A stretch of DNA of 64,000 bases from Paenibacillus sp. AN1007. Lineage in GTDB: Bacteria; Bacillota; Bacilli; Paenibacillales; Paenibacillaceae. The DNA lies in NCBI RefSeq assembly GCF_040702995.1, contig NZ_CP159992.1, positions 3,993,501 through 4,057,500 on the forward strand, given 5' to 3'. The notes beneath the pieces were generated by a model, which saw nothing but the letters and a program-made list of their open reading frames with translations, had not been told where the DNA came from and searched no databases. Below, piece by piece: positions 9,876 to 17,980 of this stretch. Positions within the stretch are counted from its first letter, which is position 1. Each line of letters starts with the position of its first letter. The position numbers and the translations under genes were made by a program.

Positions 9876-9913
9876 AAAAAGGGGCCCGGTGCGTTTGCGG
9901 ACACGCGAACCCC
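9876..9913 (-). terminator. GC-rich hairpin with T-run between the two binding-protein genes
   Basis: Read on the minus strand, a GGGG arm and a GCGT arm pair with ACGC and CCCC, and the stem is followed by TTTTT. It lies 27 bp after the lipoprotein gene. It probably lowers read-through into the transporter genes, which would explain unequal amounts of binding lipoprotein and permeases. Confidence 0.55.
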
Positions 9914-9940
9914 TGCCTGAATGAACTGCAGGTGATTTAG

Positions 9941-11320
9941 CTATTGCTTGCCCAGTTTATCAATGGCAGCTTGGGCTTGGGCCTTGTATTTCTCTGCAGT
10001 CGCAGTCACCGAAGCATTATTTTTAATAATATCGTTCACGTAGTCGCCAATCGGATAACCGGTGTATGCATCATCCAGCAGAATGCGTCCTGTTCCCGCG
10101 ATATGCTCGCGAATCATCTGGATGTCTCTTTCGTCTGTATAAAGACTTTCCAGGTAGTCTTGACCCGGATATTCTTCAATCTGCGGAATGTCAAACGTCT
10201 CTTCGTAGATTTGGTAGACTACCTTTGGGTCTTTAACTCCCTTGGCTATAAATTTGGCCGCAGCTGTGTTATTGGCATAAGTTACATTTTTGCTTCCCTG
10301 CGGTCCGTTTGGAATAGGCACTACACCAACGGAGAAGGTCAGATCGCCGAGCTGCCACTCCGCAGCCGTAAACAGAGCAACATCCCCATCCTTAAATGTG
10401 TTGGTTTCTTCCCAATTGGTTTTGTCTCCTGTTTTGACCTTCACTACATTTTCGACGTTATACAATCGTTTGACGAATTCAGCTGCTTCAATCGTTTTGG
10501 GATCAGATAATCCTTCCTTCCTGTTTACGTCATCTGCAATCGTCCCGCCATTGGCAGCCGTGAAGTGACGAATGACATCGATGGCCCAACCGGAAAAACC
10601 ATATACGTCAATTTTGCCGTCGTTATCTGTGTCCTTGGCTGCCAGTTTGGCGATTTCCAAAAACTTATCCCAGTTCCATTCACCTTTCTCATACAATTCC
10701 TGCGGATCAGGCAAAGATAATTTCTTAAACAGGTCACGGTTATAGTGGAGGCCGAGCCCAATGCTGGTTGGTGATTCAAATGCGTATTCACTGCCTGCAA
10801 TGGCAGGATATTTGGCGATCAGATTTCCCTCTTGGTTGATATTGTTGTCAGCTGTAGTGAACTCGGAGAGAGGCAGCAGTTGCCCTTTGAGGATAGCTGG
10901 AAGCGCGGATTTATACTCCATCTGCACGATATCGGCGAAAGGTTCACCAGCAAGTACAGAGGTAGTGAATTTGTTCATATATTCTTCAAAAGGTACGTTA
11001 ACAAACTCAATCTTGACGTTATATTTTTTTTCGACTTCTGCAATCTTATCCAGCCTTGCTTTGTCAGAAGCGGTTTCTCCCGCTGGCTTCAGATCCCACC
11101 AGGCCGCAACTTTGATAACACGTCCACCCAAATCCGGTACATCTGCTGTTTTTTCTTCAGCACCGGCTTCCTTGTTAATCTCGGCAGCTTCAGTATTACT
11201 CCCCGGATTGGCTGCTGCCCCAGGGTCAACTCCGGTTTGCGCAGTGCCCCCACTGCAAGCGGATACAAAAAACAGTACTGCAAGCAGCATCAACGGCAGA
11301 ACATTCCATCTTTTCATCAT
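9941..11320 (-). CDS. sugar ABC transporter substrate-binding lipoprotein
   Basis: A 459-residue secreted lipoprotein. After a basic start the signal peptide ends in the lipobox FVSAC, so the cysteine would be lipidated and the protein held on the outer face of the membrane. The body is a family-1 solute-binding protein: NVKIEFVNVPFEEYMNKF, LHYNRDLFKKLSLPDP and an EF-hand-like loop DTDNDGKID that often binds calcium in this group. The upstream frame is longer, but the signal peptide and GGGGAGG place the start at 11320 or 11317. It is the first gene after the promoter at 11.45 kb. It may serve the same permeases as the large binding protein or the second permease set at the left edge. Confidence 0.9.
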   Translation of the reverse strand: MMKRWNVLPLMLLAVLFFVSACSGGTAQTGVDPGAAANPGSNTEAAEINKEAGAEEKTADVPDLGGRVIKVAAWWDLKPAGETASDKARLDKIAEVEKKYNVKIEFVNVPFEEYMNKFTTSVLAGEPFADIVQMEYKSALPAILKGQLLPLSEFTTADNNINQEGNLIAKYPAIAGSEYAFESPTSIGLGLHYNRDLFKKLSLPDPQELYEKGEWNWDKFLEIAKLAAKDTDNDGKIDVYGFSGWAIDVIRHFTAANGGTIADDVNRKEGLSDPKTIEAAEFVKRLYNVENVVKVKTGDKTNWEETNTFKDGDVALFTAAEWQLGDLTFSVGVVPIPNGPQGSKNVTYANNTAAAKFIAKGVKDPKVVYQIYEETFDIPQIEEYPGQDYLESLYTDERDIQMIREHIAGTGRILLDDAYTGYPIGDYVNDIIKNNASVTATAEKYKAQAQAAIDKLGKQ

Positions 11321-11394
11321 GTTCCTTACACCCTCCCCGAATGTGTTTATCACCATGACCCACTTTAAAACTTTCGTTATTATTAAAACCAATC

Positions 11395-11426
11395 AAAATA
11401 ACAACACCACCACCTTTTGTTATTTT
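11395..11426. promoter_or_regulatory. inverted repeat in the leader of the transport operon
   Basis: Perfect 10-bp arms AAAATAACAA (11395-11404) and TTGTTATTTT (11417-11426) are separated by 12 bp containing CACCACCACC. It lies about 75 bp before the lipoprotein start and just downstream of the promoter. The same half-site makes up the longer palindrome at 11619-11644, which suggests a shared DNA-binding protein, most simply the divergent LacI-family regulator (inference). Confidence 0.5.
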
Positions 11427-11429
11427 ATA

Positions 11430-11477
11430 GTTTGTTTTTAACAAACAAAATTTAACACGTAAAAATGTAAGCGTCAA
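11430..11477 (-). promoter_or_regulatory. SigmaA promoter of the transport operon with overlapping operator
   Basis: On the minus strand: -35 TTGACG (11477-11472), a 17-bp spacer, and -10 TAAATT (11454-11449). The expected start point near 11442 falls inside the perfect palindrome GTTTGTT-TTT-AACAAAC (11430-11446). A repressor bound there would block initiation. The leader to the lipoprotein start is about 120 bases. Both boxes are close to consensus and the spacing is ideal. Confidence 0.65.
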
Positions 11478-11618
11478 CATTTTTATTGTTAAATTTTTCT
11501 ATTTTTTCTTCTTAAATTGTTTGGAATCATGTTAATTCCCTGATATAACCTCCTGAAAATATATTCATACCTCTTTATCCTCTCGATAATCCATATCTAA
11601 AAAATTCAGATTTTATAA

Positions 11619-11644
11619 TTTTGTTATTTTACAAAATAACAAAA
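11619..11644. promoter_or_regulatory. perfect 26-bp palindrome, candidate operator
   Basis: Two 12-bp arms (TTTTGTTATTTT and its exact complement) flank a 2-bp centre. It lies in the 525-bp divergent region, about 200 bp before the LacI-type gene and 165 bp upstream of the operon promoter. It repeats the half-site seen at 11395-11426, so DNA looping between the two is possible. The remainder of this AT-rich region shows no gene; TATACT at about 11780 may be the -10 of the regulator gene. Confidence 0.5.
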
Positions 11645-11845
11645 ACATAATAATAAAGACATGATTCGTCATCATTTGATAGATTTCTTCTATGAAATGC
11701 TGCGATATATGACGTATGATGCACACCTGTTTTTCATTAAGCACGAATCGTTATTAGATCAAGAGAAACACTGCATGCTATACTAGAATCTGTTAAAGTC
11801 GCTTATACACTATGGATGCGGCAGAATTACGAGTGTAAGGATGGT

Positions 11846-12886
11846 ATGATGAAAACGAAGGTAACAATCCAGGAAATCGCACACTTTACGGGTTTGTCGA
11901 AATTCGCAGTTTCCCGTGCCCTGTCGGGAAAATCCGGGGTTAGTGACCAGACGCGGGACATTATTCTTAAAGCCGCTGGCAAACTCGGTTATTTTAAAGA
12001 TAACAGCATGTTATCCGGAGAACTGCACACTCACGCAGACACACAAGAAGCAAAAGCGGCCAAAAGCAGCGGCACGATCCTGATTTTGTTCCCTAATGTG
12101 CGTTATCAGAATCAAGATTCTGTATATTGGGGACCTGTATTTAACGGGATCTCTTCCAAATTAAATCAAAAGGGCATTAACATTCTGACCCTGACCGAGC
12201 CATCTGCGGATCAATTGTTTACACTGCTTAATCCGGATGCCATTCGTGGTATCATTACGGTCGGCTCCATCTCGACTCCTATTCTGCTGGAAATCAAACG
12301 TTTGGGTATTCCTGTCGTTATGGTTGATCATCTGGATCCGGTTTTTCACAGTGACAGCATTTTCACGGATAACTTTGCATCCATGCGTGAAATCATGCTT
12401 TACTTGCTCCGTAAAGGGCACACCTCATTTCAGTTTGTCGGGAATATTAGTGATGCACAAAGCTTCTACGAGCGATGGATCGCATACAATACCGCCTTGG
12501 CGGAAAGCGGAATTGATATGCGTCAGATCCCTGAATTAACCAGCAAGGCTTTGGATCAATTCCGCGAAACGTTCACCTCCGTCATTCACCCAGATCATCT
12601 ACCCGAGGTGTTCGTTTGTGCCAATGATTTCTATGCACTCTATACCATTGAAGCTTTGGAGAGCATGGGGATACGTGTACCTGATCAATGTGCAGTCACC
12701 GGATTCGACAATTTATATGATCATATTCCAGTGCTGGCAACCGTCCATGTAAAGAAGGAATTGCTCGGCTCCCGTGCAGTCGATCAGATGTTGTGGAGAA
12801 TAGCCAATCCCGAGAGCAGCGTGGAGAAAAAGCTCATCCTTGCTGATGTCATTATTCGAGAACAGTTCGGAAGATACGGCGGATAA
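11846..12886 (+). CDS. LacI-family transcriptional regulator
   Basis: About 346 residues. The N-terminal helix-turn-helix is typical (VTIQEIAHFTGLSKFAVSRA followed by LSGKSGVSDQTRDIIL), then the linker and a periplasmic-binding-protein-like sensor domain ending in the usual PEVFVCANDFYALYTIEAL and CAVTGFDN motifs. The start is ATG at 11846 or 11849, because TAAGGATGG lies just before it; a longer in-frame ATG at 11816 lacks a good site. It is divergent from the sugar-transport operon and is the natural candidate to repress it until a sugar ligand is bound. One of the few plus-strand genes. Confidence 0.93.
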   Translation: MMKTKVTIQEIAHFTGLSKFAVSRALSGKSGVSDQTRDIILKAAGKLGYFKDNSMLSGELHTHADTQEAKAAKSSGTILILFPNVRYQNQDSVYWGPVFNGISSKLNQKGINILTLTEPSADQLFTLLNPDAIRGIITVGSISTPILLEIKRLGIPVVMVDHLDPVFHSDSIFTDNFASMREIMLYLLRKGHTSFQFVGNISDAQSFYERWIAYNTALAESGIDMRQIPELTSKALDQFRETFTSVIHPDHLPEVFVCANDFYALYTIEALESMGIRVPDQCAVTGFDNLYDHIPVLATVHVKKELLGSRAVDQMLWRIANPESSVEKKLILADVIIREQFGRYGG

Positions 12887-12911
12887 CCATAGTATCTGGA
12901 CAATATAAATA

Positions 12912-12943
12912 CCCCCACACCGTCTTTCAACGGCTGGGGGTTT
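12912..12943. terminator. hairpin between convergent genes, possibly bidirectional
   Basis: CCCCCACACCG pairs with CGGCTGGGGG across a short loop, followed by TTT on the plus strand; on the minus strand the stem is followed by TATTTATATT. It separates the LacI-type gene from the converging DUF4272 gene and could serve both. Confidence 0.7.
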
Positions 12944-12982
12944 ACATCTATCTTTTACAACAGCGTGCTTCATCATCTGATT

Positions 12983-14161
12983 TTACGTATCCGTACGTAC
13001 CTCGTCCCACGCCTGATCCAGATAACAGGTCAGCCAGTTGAGTGCGCGATGCCGCTCATAAGCCACACCGTGACTAAGTCCCGCAGGCGGCGCCTCCCCC
13101 TTGATCCGACTGTTTACACACACCCAATTGTACCGATAGATCAGGTCAGCCTCATCCAAAATTTCGCTTTTGCTGCGCAGTGCGGCATCGGCCAGAAACG
13201 CTGCAAAGCTGTCCTTTTGCTGTAAATAACCAACATCCTTACTTACGTTACACAGCTCTGTCGGCGCACCCAATTCCTCCACATATCCCAGTGCCCACAG
13301 CATCACATGGTACCCTTCATAGCCCCATGAGAAGCGGATAATTTCCTGCTGGTCAGCTCCATCTTGTGCCAGAAACGCCTTTTCATCGGGAGAAAAAAAG
13401 GTGGATGCATCATACTTATCAATCACTTCCTGTACCAGCGCTGCGGTGTCAGCAGTACTTTCACCCGATCCCAAGCACTCCCCTTTCAGCGCAGCCAGGC
13501 AGAGAGCAGCCGCACGTTTCGCAACCTCCTCCTTGGTTCGAATCTTCGTATCTTCCTCCCCAGCTCTTGCTGGCAGATTTACGTTATATGGAATCCCAAG
13601 TGCCGCCAGCTGCTGCTCTGAACGCGCCTTGCGCTCTACTGCATCGGCAGCAGGAGGACGGGTATCATCCAGAAAACTGGTATGTGCTGTGACCGTATAA
13701 TCCTCCACCTCCGATTCACCATTCACATCCAGAAGCAGCTGGCCTTGAGCATTCAGGAGGGAGCCGCCTCCCCAGAAAATGACACCATCCAGCGCATCAG
13801 CCAATTGTAATAACTCGTTAAAGAACTCTTCCGAGATATCTTCCTCAGTCTCGATGCCAATCACCATGTTCAAGGTGGAGCATTTAATCAGTACCTTTTC
13901 CTGAAGCGCAGCATTACGCCCCTCGATCTGGCTTAGAAAGCCAAGCATGCCCCCAATCATCGTGCTGAACTCCTCGGGATGGGTCTGGCTGGTCATGATG
14001 TTAAAACCTTTTGTTTTTTTGCTGAACCATTTCTTCTGTGTTACTTGAATGTGCGTCTGATCTTCTCTCCGCTGGATGGAAGCCTCAGGGTAAATGGATT
14101 GTATGATTTCATATAACTGATCCAGATCAAACTGGGAGCTGTATATCGCGCAATTTCTCAT
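12983..14161 (-). CDS. DUF4272 domain-containing protein
   Basis: A 392-residue soluble protein. The C-terminal half fits DUF4272: ARSEQQLAALGIPYNVNLP near residues 180-200, then TKEEVAKRAAALCLAALKGE, and a FSWGYEGYHVMLWALGYV segment. The N-terminal part is acidic and has no motif I recognise. No signal peptide or membrane segment. DUF4272 proteins have no established function; they occur as stand-alone genes and next to polymorphic toxins, where an immunity role has been proposed. No toxin gene is visible here. The next gene on the same strand is rtcB (90 bp upstream). Confidence 0.75.
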   Translation of the reverse strand: MRNCAIYSSQFDLDQLYEIIQSIYPEASIQRREDQTHIQVTQKKWFSKKTKGFNIMTSQTHPEEFSTMIGGMLGFLSQIEGRNAALQEKVLIKCSTLNMVIGIETEEDISEEFFNELLQLADALDGVIFWGGGSLLNAQGQLLLDVNGESEVEDYTVTAHTSFLDDTRPPAADAVERKARSEQQLAALGIPYNVNLPARAGEEDTKIRTKEEVAKRAAALCLAALKGECLGSGESTADTAALVQEVIDKYDASTFFSPDEKAFLAQDGADQQEIIRFSWGYEGYHVMLWALGYVEELGAPTELCNVSKDVGYLQQKDSFAAFLADAALRSKSEILDEADLIYRYNWVCVNSRIKGEAPPAGLSHGVAYERHRALNWLTCYLDQAWDEVRTDT

Positions 14162-14251
14162 AGCATATGCCCTCTTCCTTATGTCAAAATTTTGGCTTAA
14201 ATGACCTTGGGCCTATGATCAACCCTTAATCAACTTGCTGTTAATCCTTGA

Positions 14252-15472
14252 TTAATCCTTGTACGGGTCAAATTCATTGCCACCAGCCATGGCTACACCT
14301 ACCGGACGCAGCACATGATTGATCTGGAGTGTATTCGCATGTGCATGCAGCACGTCCTGCAGTTTCTTGTATACAAACGGGCTCTCGTCGGTCCCTGCTC
14401 CACGAAGCTCTACACCGTAGGCGTGCACAGCCGCCTGCATCTGTTCTTCACTAATCTCGCCGCCCATACGCGTGCGAAGTTTGTAGTTCATTTTACCTGC
14501 TGCCTGTGTACGGCTCATTACCCGCCCTGCGCCGTGAACCGTGCTGCGGAAGGATTCTGTATTTTCCTCACTCTCGATCCCTTCTACAATCACCGAAATA
14601 TCGCCCATACTTCCGCCGACAAAACCAAGCTGGCCCGGCGACAGCGGTGTAGCTCCTTTACGAACTACAACGACCTCCTCGCCCATATGCTGCTCTTTCC
14701 ACGCAAAGTTATGATGGTTATGTACGGCATATTCAGCGCTGGCTCCAAGGATACTCAGCACCTGCTCAATCACGTAATCCCGTCCGGCATAAGCATAACG
14801 ACCCGCCAGCGTCAGCCCCGCCCAATACATATCACCCATTTCACTGTTCAGGTCAAACAGGGTCGGCGGCTGATCCATCGATTCACCTGGTGCTTTGCCA
14901 CTGAATTCCCGTCCTGCCGCCAGATTCAGGAAACCACTTGCTACCTTATGCCCGAAGCCGCGGCTGCCAAAATGATTCGCAATCCATACCTTTCCCGTCT
15001 TCTCTTCCACGAAAATATCGACAAAATGATTGCCGCTGCCGACGGTTCCGAGTTGATTCCGCGCCAATGTCTTTAACTTCTGCTGCAATCCGCTTTCGAT
15101 CGTATCAAAGAGCTTCCAGTTCGGATCGTCAAACAGCTCATGCTCCACTGGAGTCGGATTGTTCCGGCCTACGCCGAATGAGATGGCTGCGCTGATATCA
15201 TCCATAATAACCGCAATCCGGTCACGAATATCATTCCACATCAGATTGGTGCGTACGGCTTTGTTGCCGCAGGCAATATCATACCCGACTCCTGACGGGC
15301 TGATCATATTGCGGTAAGCCACCACCCCGCCAATGGGCTGCGAGTATCCTTTGTGATGATCGGCCATCAGAGCCACGCCCAGCACATCCCCATATTTCGA
15401 ACAAGTTACCGCCTGAGCGACGGCATTCTCCAGCGGTTCCCCCCAGACTTTAATGTTATCCACGATACGCAT
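14252..15472 (-). CDS. rtcB: RtcB-family RNA ligase
   Basis: A 406-residue cytoplasmic enzyme that joins RNA ends with 2',3'-cyclic phosphate (or 3'-phosphate) to 5'-OH, using GTP and manganese. Family signatures are complete: GVGYDIACGN with metal ligands D65 and C68, NHFGSRGFGH, HNHHNF, and VHGAGRVMSR, whose histidine corresponds to the residue guanylylated in E. coli RtcB. The start at 15472 is fixed by AGGAGG; a 23-residue longer frame is not needed. No archease or RNA cyclase partner is nearby. It could act in tRNA repair or in recovery from ribonuclease damage. Confidence 0.92.
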   Translation of the reverse strand: MRIVDNIKVWGEPLENAVAQAVTCSKYGDVLGVALMADHHKGYSQPIGGVVAYRNMISPSGVGYDIACGNKAVRTNLMWNDIRDRIAVIMDDISAAISFGVGRNNPTPVEHELFDDPNWKLFDTIESGLQQKLKTLARNQLGTVGSGNHFVDIFVEEKTGKVWIANHFGSRGFGHKVASGFLNLAAGREFSGKAPGESMDQPPTLFDLNSEMGDMYWAGLTLAGRYAYAGRDYVIEQVLSILGASAEYAVHNHHNFAWKEQHMGEEVVVVRKGATPLSPGQLGFVGGSMGDISVIVEGIESEENTESFRSTVHGAGRVMSRTQAAGKMNYKLRTRMGGEISEEQMQAAVHAYGVELRGAGTDESPFVYKKLQDVLHAHANTLQINHVLRPVGVAMAGGNEFDPYKD

Positions 15473-15605
15473 GTTCTGGTAACCTCCTATGTATTCTTTT
15501 CCTAAGTTTAACAAAGATCCGCTCTGCTCGAAACGATACAATTCTATAGGTCCGTTGTGAAAAATTGACCTTGCTGCAAACCAGCATGCGTACTTGTGAA
15601 TTCAT

Positions 15606-15631
15606 CAAAAAAGAGAGCCGCAGCTCTCTTT
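15606..15631 (-). terminator. rho-independent terminator after the GNAT pair
   Basis: Stem AAGAGAGC / GCTCTCTT with a 4-base loop, followed on the minus strand by TTTTTT. It closes the unit running from about 17.9 to 15.7 kb and insulates rtcB. Confidence 0.8.
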
Positions 15632-15715
15632 GCCCCATCGCATCTAATCCCGTGTCTATCCCGTGTCCATCTGTATCACTCAACATGTATTCACTCACTG
15701 CCAATGGAGCTGTGC

Positions 15716-16174
15716 TCAACGCCGATTCAAATGCTTTCGGTAACCCTGAACAGGCTCGTCTTTGAAGCCCAGCTTCTCATAAAAAAGGTGCGCTTCCTTA
15801 CGCTGATCCCCTGACACCAGAATGATGTACGCACACCCCAAATCTCTGGCGATATGTTCGATCTGAAGCATCAGCTTCTGACCAATTCCCTGCCTGCGCA
15901 CACGATCCGAAACAATGACATTCTCCACGACCATAAACGGCTCGCAAGACCCCATCAGATCCATGCACTCAATCCCCATGACCGACCCAACAAGCTCATC
16001 ACGATCATAGGCTCCAAGCACATAGTAACGCCCCTGCTTCTCCATATGCCGAAACGTCTTCTGCATCTGCTGCTCATTCTTCTGCCGATCATCGGGTGAT
16101 GTGCCCATCAATTCATGATACAGCTGGTTTAACCCTGGCAAATCCTTCGATTCAATCGGTTTGATCGTAATCAT
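15716..16174 (-). CDS. GNAT-family N-acetyltransferase
   Basis: A 152-residue acetyltransferase. The acetyl-CoA-binding motif A reads VSDRVRRQGIGQKLMLQIE, followed by ILVSGDQRKEAHLFYEKLGF, the usual end of the fold. Its ATG overlaps the TGA of the upstream GNAT gene by 4 bp, so the two are co-translated. The two proteins are not close copies. The acceptor is unknown; small metabolites, antibiotics or protein N-termini are all possible for this family. Confidence 0.85.
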   Translation of the reverse strand: MITIKPIESKDLPGLNQLYHELMGTSPDDRQKNEQQMQKTFRHMEKQGRYYVLGAYDRDELVGSVMGIECMDLMGSCEPFMVVENVIVSDRVRRQGIGQKLMLQIEHIARDLGCAYIILVSGDQRKEAHLFYEKLGFKDEPVQGYRKHLNRR

Positions 16175-16623
16175 CGTGATGAATCCGCTCCTTCTGAGGC
16201 GGTGAGATCCTTCTTGAAATAATAATGCTGGTGTCCTGTAGGCGCATTGTCAATCACCGTCATAAGCTCATATCCATGTCTTCTATAAAATTCAGGAGCC
16301 TGATACGAGAACGTATTCAGCATGATAAAATCACAGTTTTTCTCCCGGGCCAAACGCTCTACTTCCTGAAGCAGCTGCGTCCCGTATCCTTTGTGCCTTT
16401 CTTGGGCATCGACCCATAAAATATCCAACTCAACCCAATTCCAGCACAGCGTGCTGAGCACCCCGGCCACAATCTGTCCCGACTCGTTTCGAATGTGAAA
16501 ATGAAGCTCCTCAAATCGGTCCTTCAACGCTTCGCCCACATGTGCGGCATTGTAGGCACTTAATTGTTGACGGACATATGCAGACTCTTCTGCCGTACTC
16601 ACTGTTATGTTTGTATTTGACAT
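16171..16623 (-). CDS. GNAT-family N-acetyltransferase
   Basis: A 150-residue acetyltransferase with motif A ERHKGYGTQLLQEVERLA and motif B MLNTFSYQAPEFYRRHGYE. The central strand NWVELDILWVD is typical of the small bacillal GNATs. Ribosome site AAAGGAG is 6 bases before the ATG. It is followed with a 4-bp overlap by a second GNAT, and lies 33 bp after pgsA, so these genes probably share a transcript. Substrate unknown. Confidence 0.85.
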   Translation of the reverse strand: MSNTNITVSTAEESAYVRQQLSAYNAAHVGEALKDRFEELHFHIRNESGQIVAGVLSTLCWNWVELDILWVDAQERHKGYGTQLLQEVERLAREKNCDFIMLNTFSYQAPEFYRRHGYELMTVIDNAPTGHQHYYFKKDLTASEGADSSR

Positions 16624-16656
16624 CTCGTTCTCCTTTAGGCATTCCGATGTATACTT

Positions 16657-17187
16657 CTATCTTAACAACTTATAATTTACGATAATATAATTCAAACCGG
16701 ATAACAAAGTAATACCTGCCGCCAGCCACATCAACATCATATCCAATCTGATGCCCGTAAACGCATGAAACAGGACATTATTCAACAGCACAGCCAGAAT
16801 TGCCGCGACTTGAAGCACCATTTTGATTTTTCCATATCGATCAGCCGCAAGGGCAATCCCCTGTTCTGCAGCTGCCATTCGCAAGGCGGTTATCCCTATC
16901 TCACGTGCAATAATGATAACAGCAATCCACGAACTAATCATATTTACCTGAACCATCATAATAAGTGCTGTCCCAATTAGAAGCTTGTCTGCAAGCGGAT
17001 CGAGCAGTTTACCCAATCTGGTTACCTGATTATATTTTCTGGCAATATACCCATCCAGTTTATCCGTCCCTGCGGCTAGTGCAAAAATAAATACCGCGAC
17101 CATCAAACCCTGCTGGTTAAGAAAGAAGAACATAAACAGCGGAATTAATGCCATTCTTGCCAAGGTGATCCGATTGGCCAGATTCAT
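16657..17187 (-). CDS. pgsA: CDP-diacylglycerol-glycerol-3-phosphate 3-phosphatidyltransferase
   Basis: A 176-residue membrane enzyme that makes phosphatidylglycerophosphate from CDP-diacylglycerol and glycerol-3-phosphate, the first committed step to phosphatidylglycerol. The CDP-alcohol phosphotransferase motif is perfect: D42, D45-G46, A49-R50, G59, D63, D67. Several hydrophobic helices surround it. The ATG overlaps the stop of the SDR gene (ATGA). In Bacillus-type genomes the main pgsA usually sits beside cinA-recA; this setting is different, so it may be a second copy or a relocated gene. Confidence 0.88.
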   Translation of the reverse strand: MNLANRITLARMALIPLFMFFFLNQQGLMVAVFIFALAAGTDKLDGYIARKYNQVTRLGKLLDPLADKLLIGTALIMMVQVNMISSWIAVIIIAREIGITALRMAAAEQGIALAADRYGKIKMVLQVAAILAVLLNNVLFHAFTGIRLDMMLMWLAAGITLLSGLNYIIVNYKLLR

Positions 17188-17912
17188 TGATTTCCCTCTA
17201 CTGATGCAGTCTTCTCCTCCAGCAGTTCCAGTAGGGCCTGTGCCGCCTCAACCGGGGATCTTAATTGCCCCGACTCATACACATCCTTGAATACGCTGGA
17301 TAGTGCAAATTCATCTGCATCCTTCCCTCTCGCCACAGCCTGCAATTCCGTATCTACCATTCCCGGATCAAAAACGATGATCTCCACCGGATTGGGCCGT
17401 GAAGCTTGTTCCATCGTTACACACTGTGAGAACATGTTGATTCCTGCCTTCGAAGTACAGTAGGCCGCCATAGAAGGCGCGGGATAATTACCCGAAGCAG
17501 AACTTACATTGATTATTTTTCTTCGAGCCGTCATGTGATTGGTATAATGGATAAAAGATGACGTAAGAATCATTGGCGCAGCCAAACTGATATTCAGATG
17601 AACGCTAATCTCATCTATAAGGCACTCATCTATCGGTTTCAAAGGTTCAAGCATGGCCGCATTGTTAACAAGCCCGATACACTCCGTCTCGGTAAGCGGA
17701 ATCTGCTCCAATATGCCCGAGATCAGATCGTCGATGCTGTGAAGGTCTTCCAGATCGAACTGAACATGCGTATATCGCTCATATCTATTCCCCAAGTCCG
17801 AACTTCCGCGTGCTATACCGTAGACAACATCCCCTCTTTCCAAACAAAGCTCCGCAAGCTGTCTGCCAATCCCTTTGGACGTACCTGTAATAATAAAATA
17901 TCTGTTACTCAT
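17184..17912 (-). CDS. short-chain dehydrogenase/reductase, YueD/benzil-reductase type
   Basis: A 242-residue NAD(P)H-dependent oxidoreductase. The Rossmann motif is FIITGTSKGIGRQLAEL at the N-terminus; NNAA follows, then the catalytic serine in INVSSASGNYP and the YCTSKAG motif. The layout GLVNNAAMLEPLKPI and APMILTSSFI closely resembles (S)-benzoin-forming benzil reductase of Bacillus cereus, known as YueD. The start at 17912 removes a 17-residue extension without family similarity. It overlaps pgsA by 4 bp. The physiological substrate is unknown; benzil is only a laboratory substrate for the family. Confidence 0.85.
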   Translation of the reverse strand: MSNRYFIITGTSKGIGRQLAELCLERGDVVYGIARGSSDLGNRYERYTHVQFDLEDLHSIDDLISGILEQIPLTETECIGLVNNAAMLEPLKPIDECLIDEISVHLNISLAAPMILTSSFIHYTNHMTARRKIINVSSASGNYPAPSMAAYCTSKAGINMFSQCVTMEQASRPNPVEIIVFDPGMVDTELQAVARGKDADEFALSSVFKDVYESGQLRSPVEAAQALLELLEEKTASVEGNQ

Positions 17913-17980
17913 ATGCTTCCCGCCCTTCTGTTCCTTGTTATGCTGCTCTGCTGCAGTGCCCAATAGTTAGCCCGCATGGT

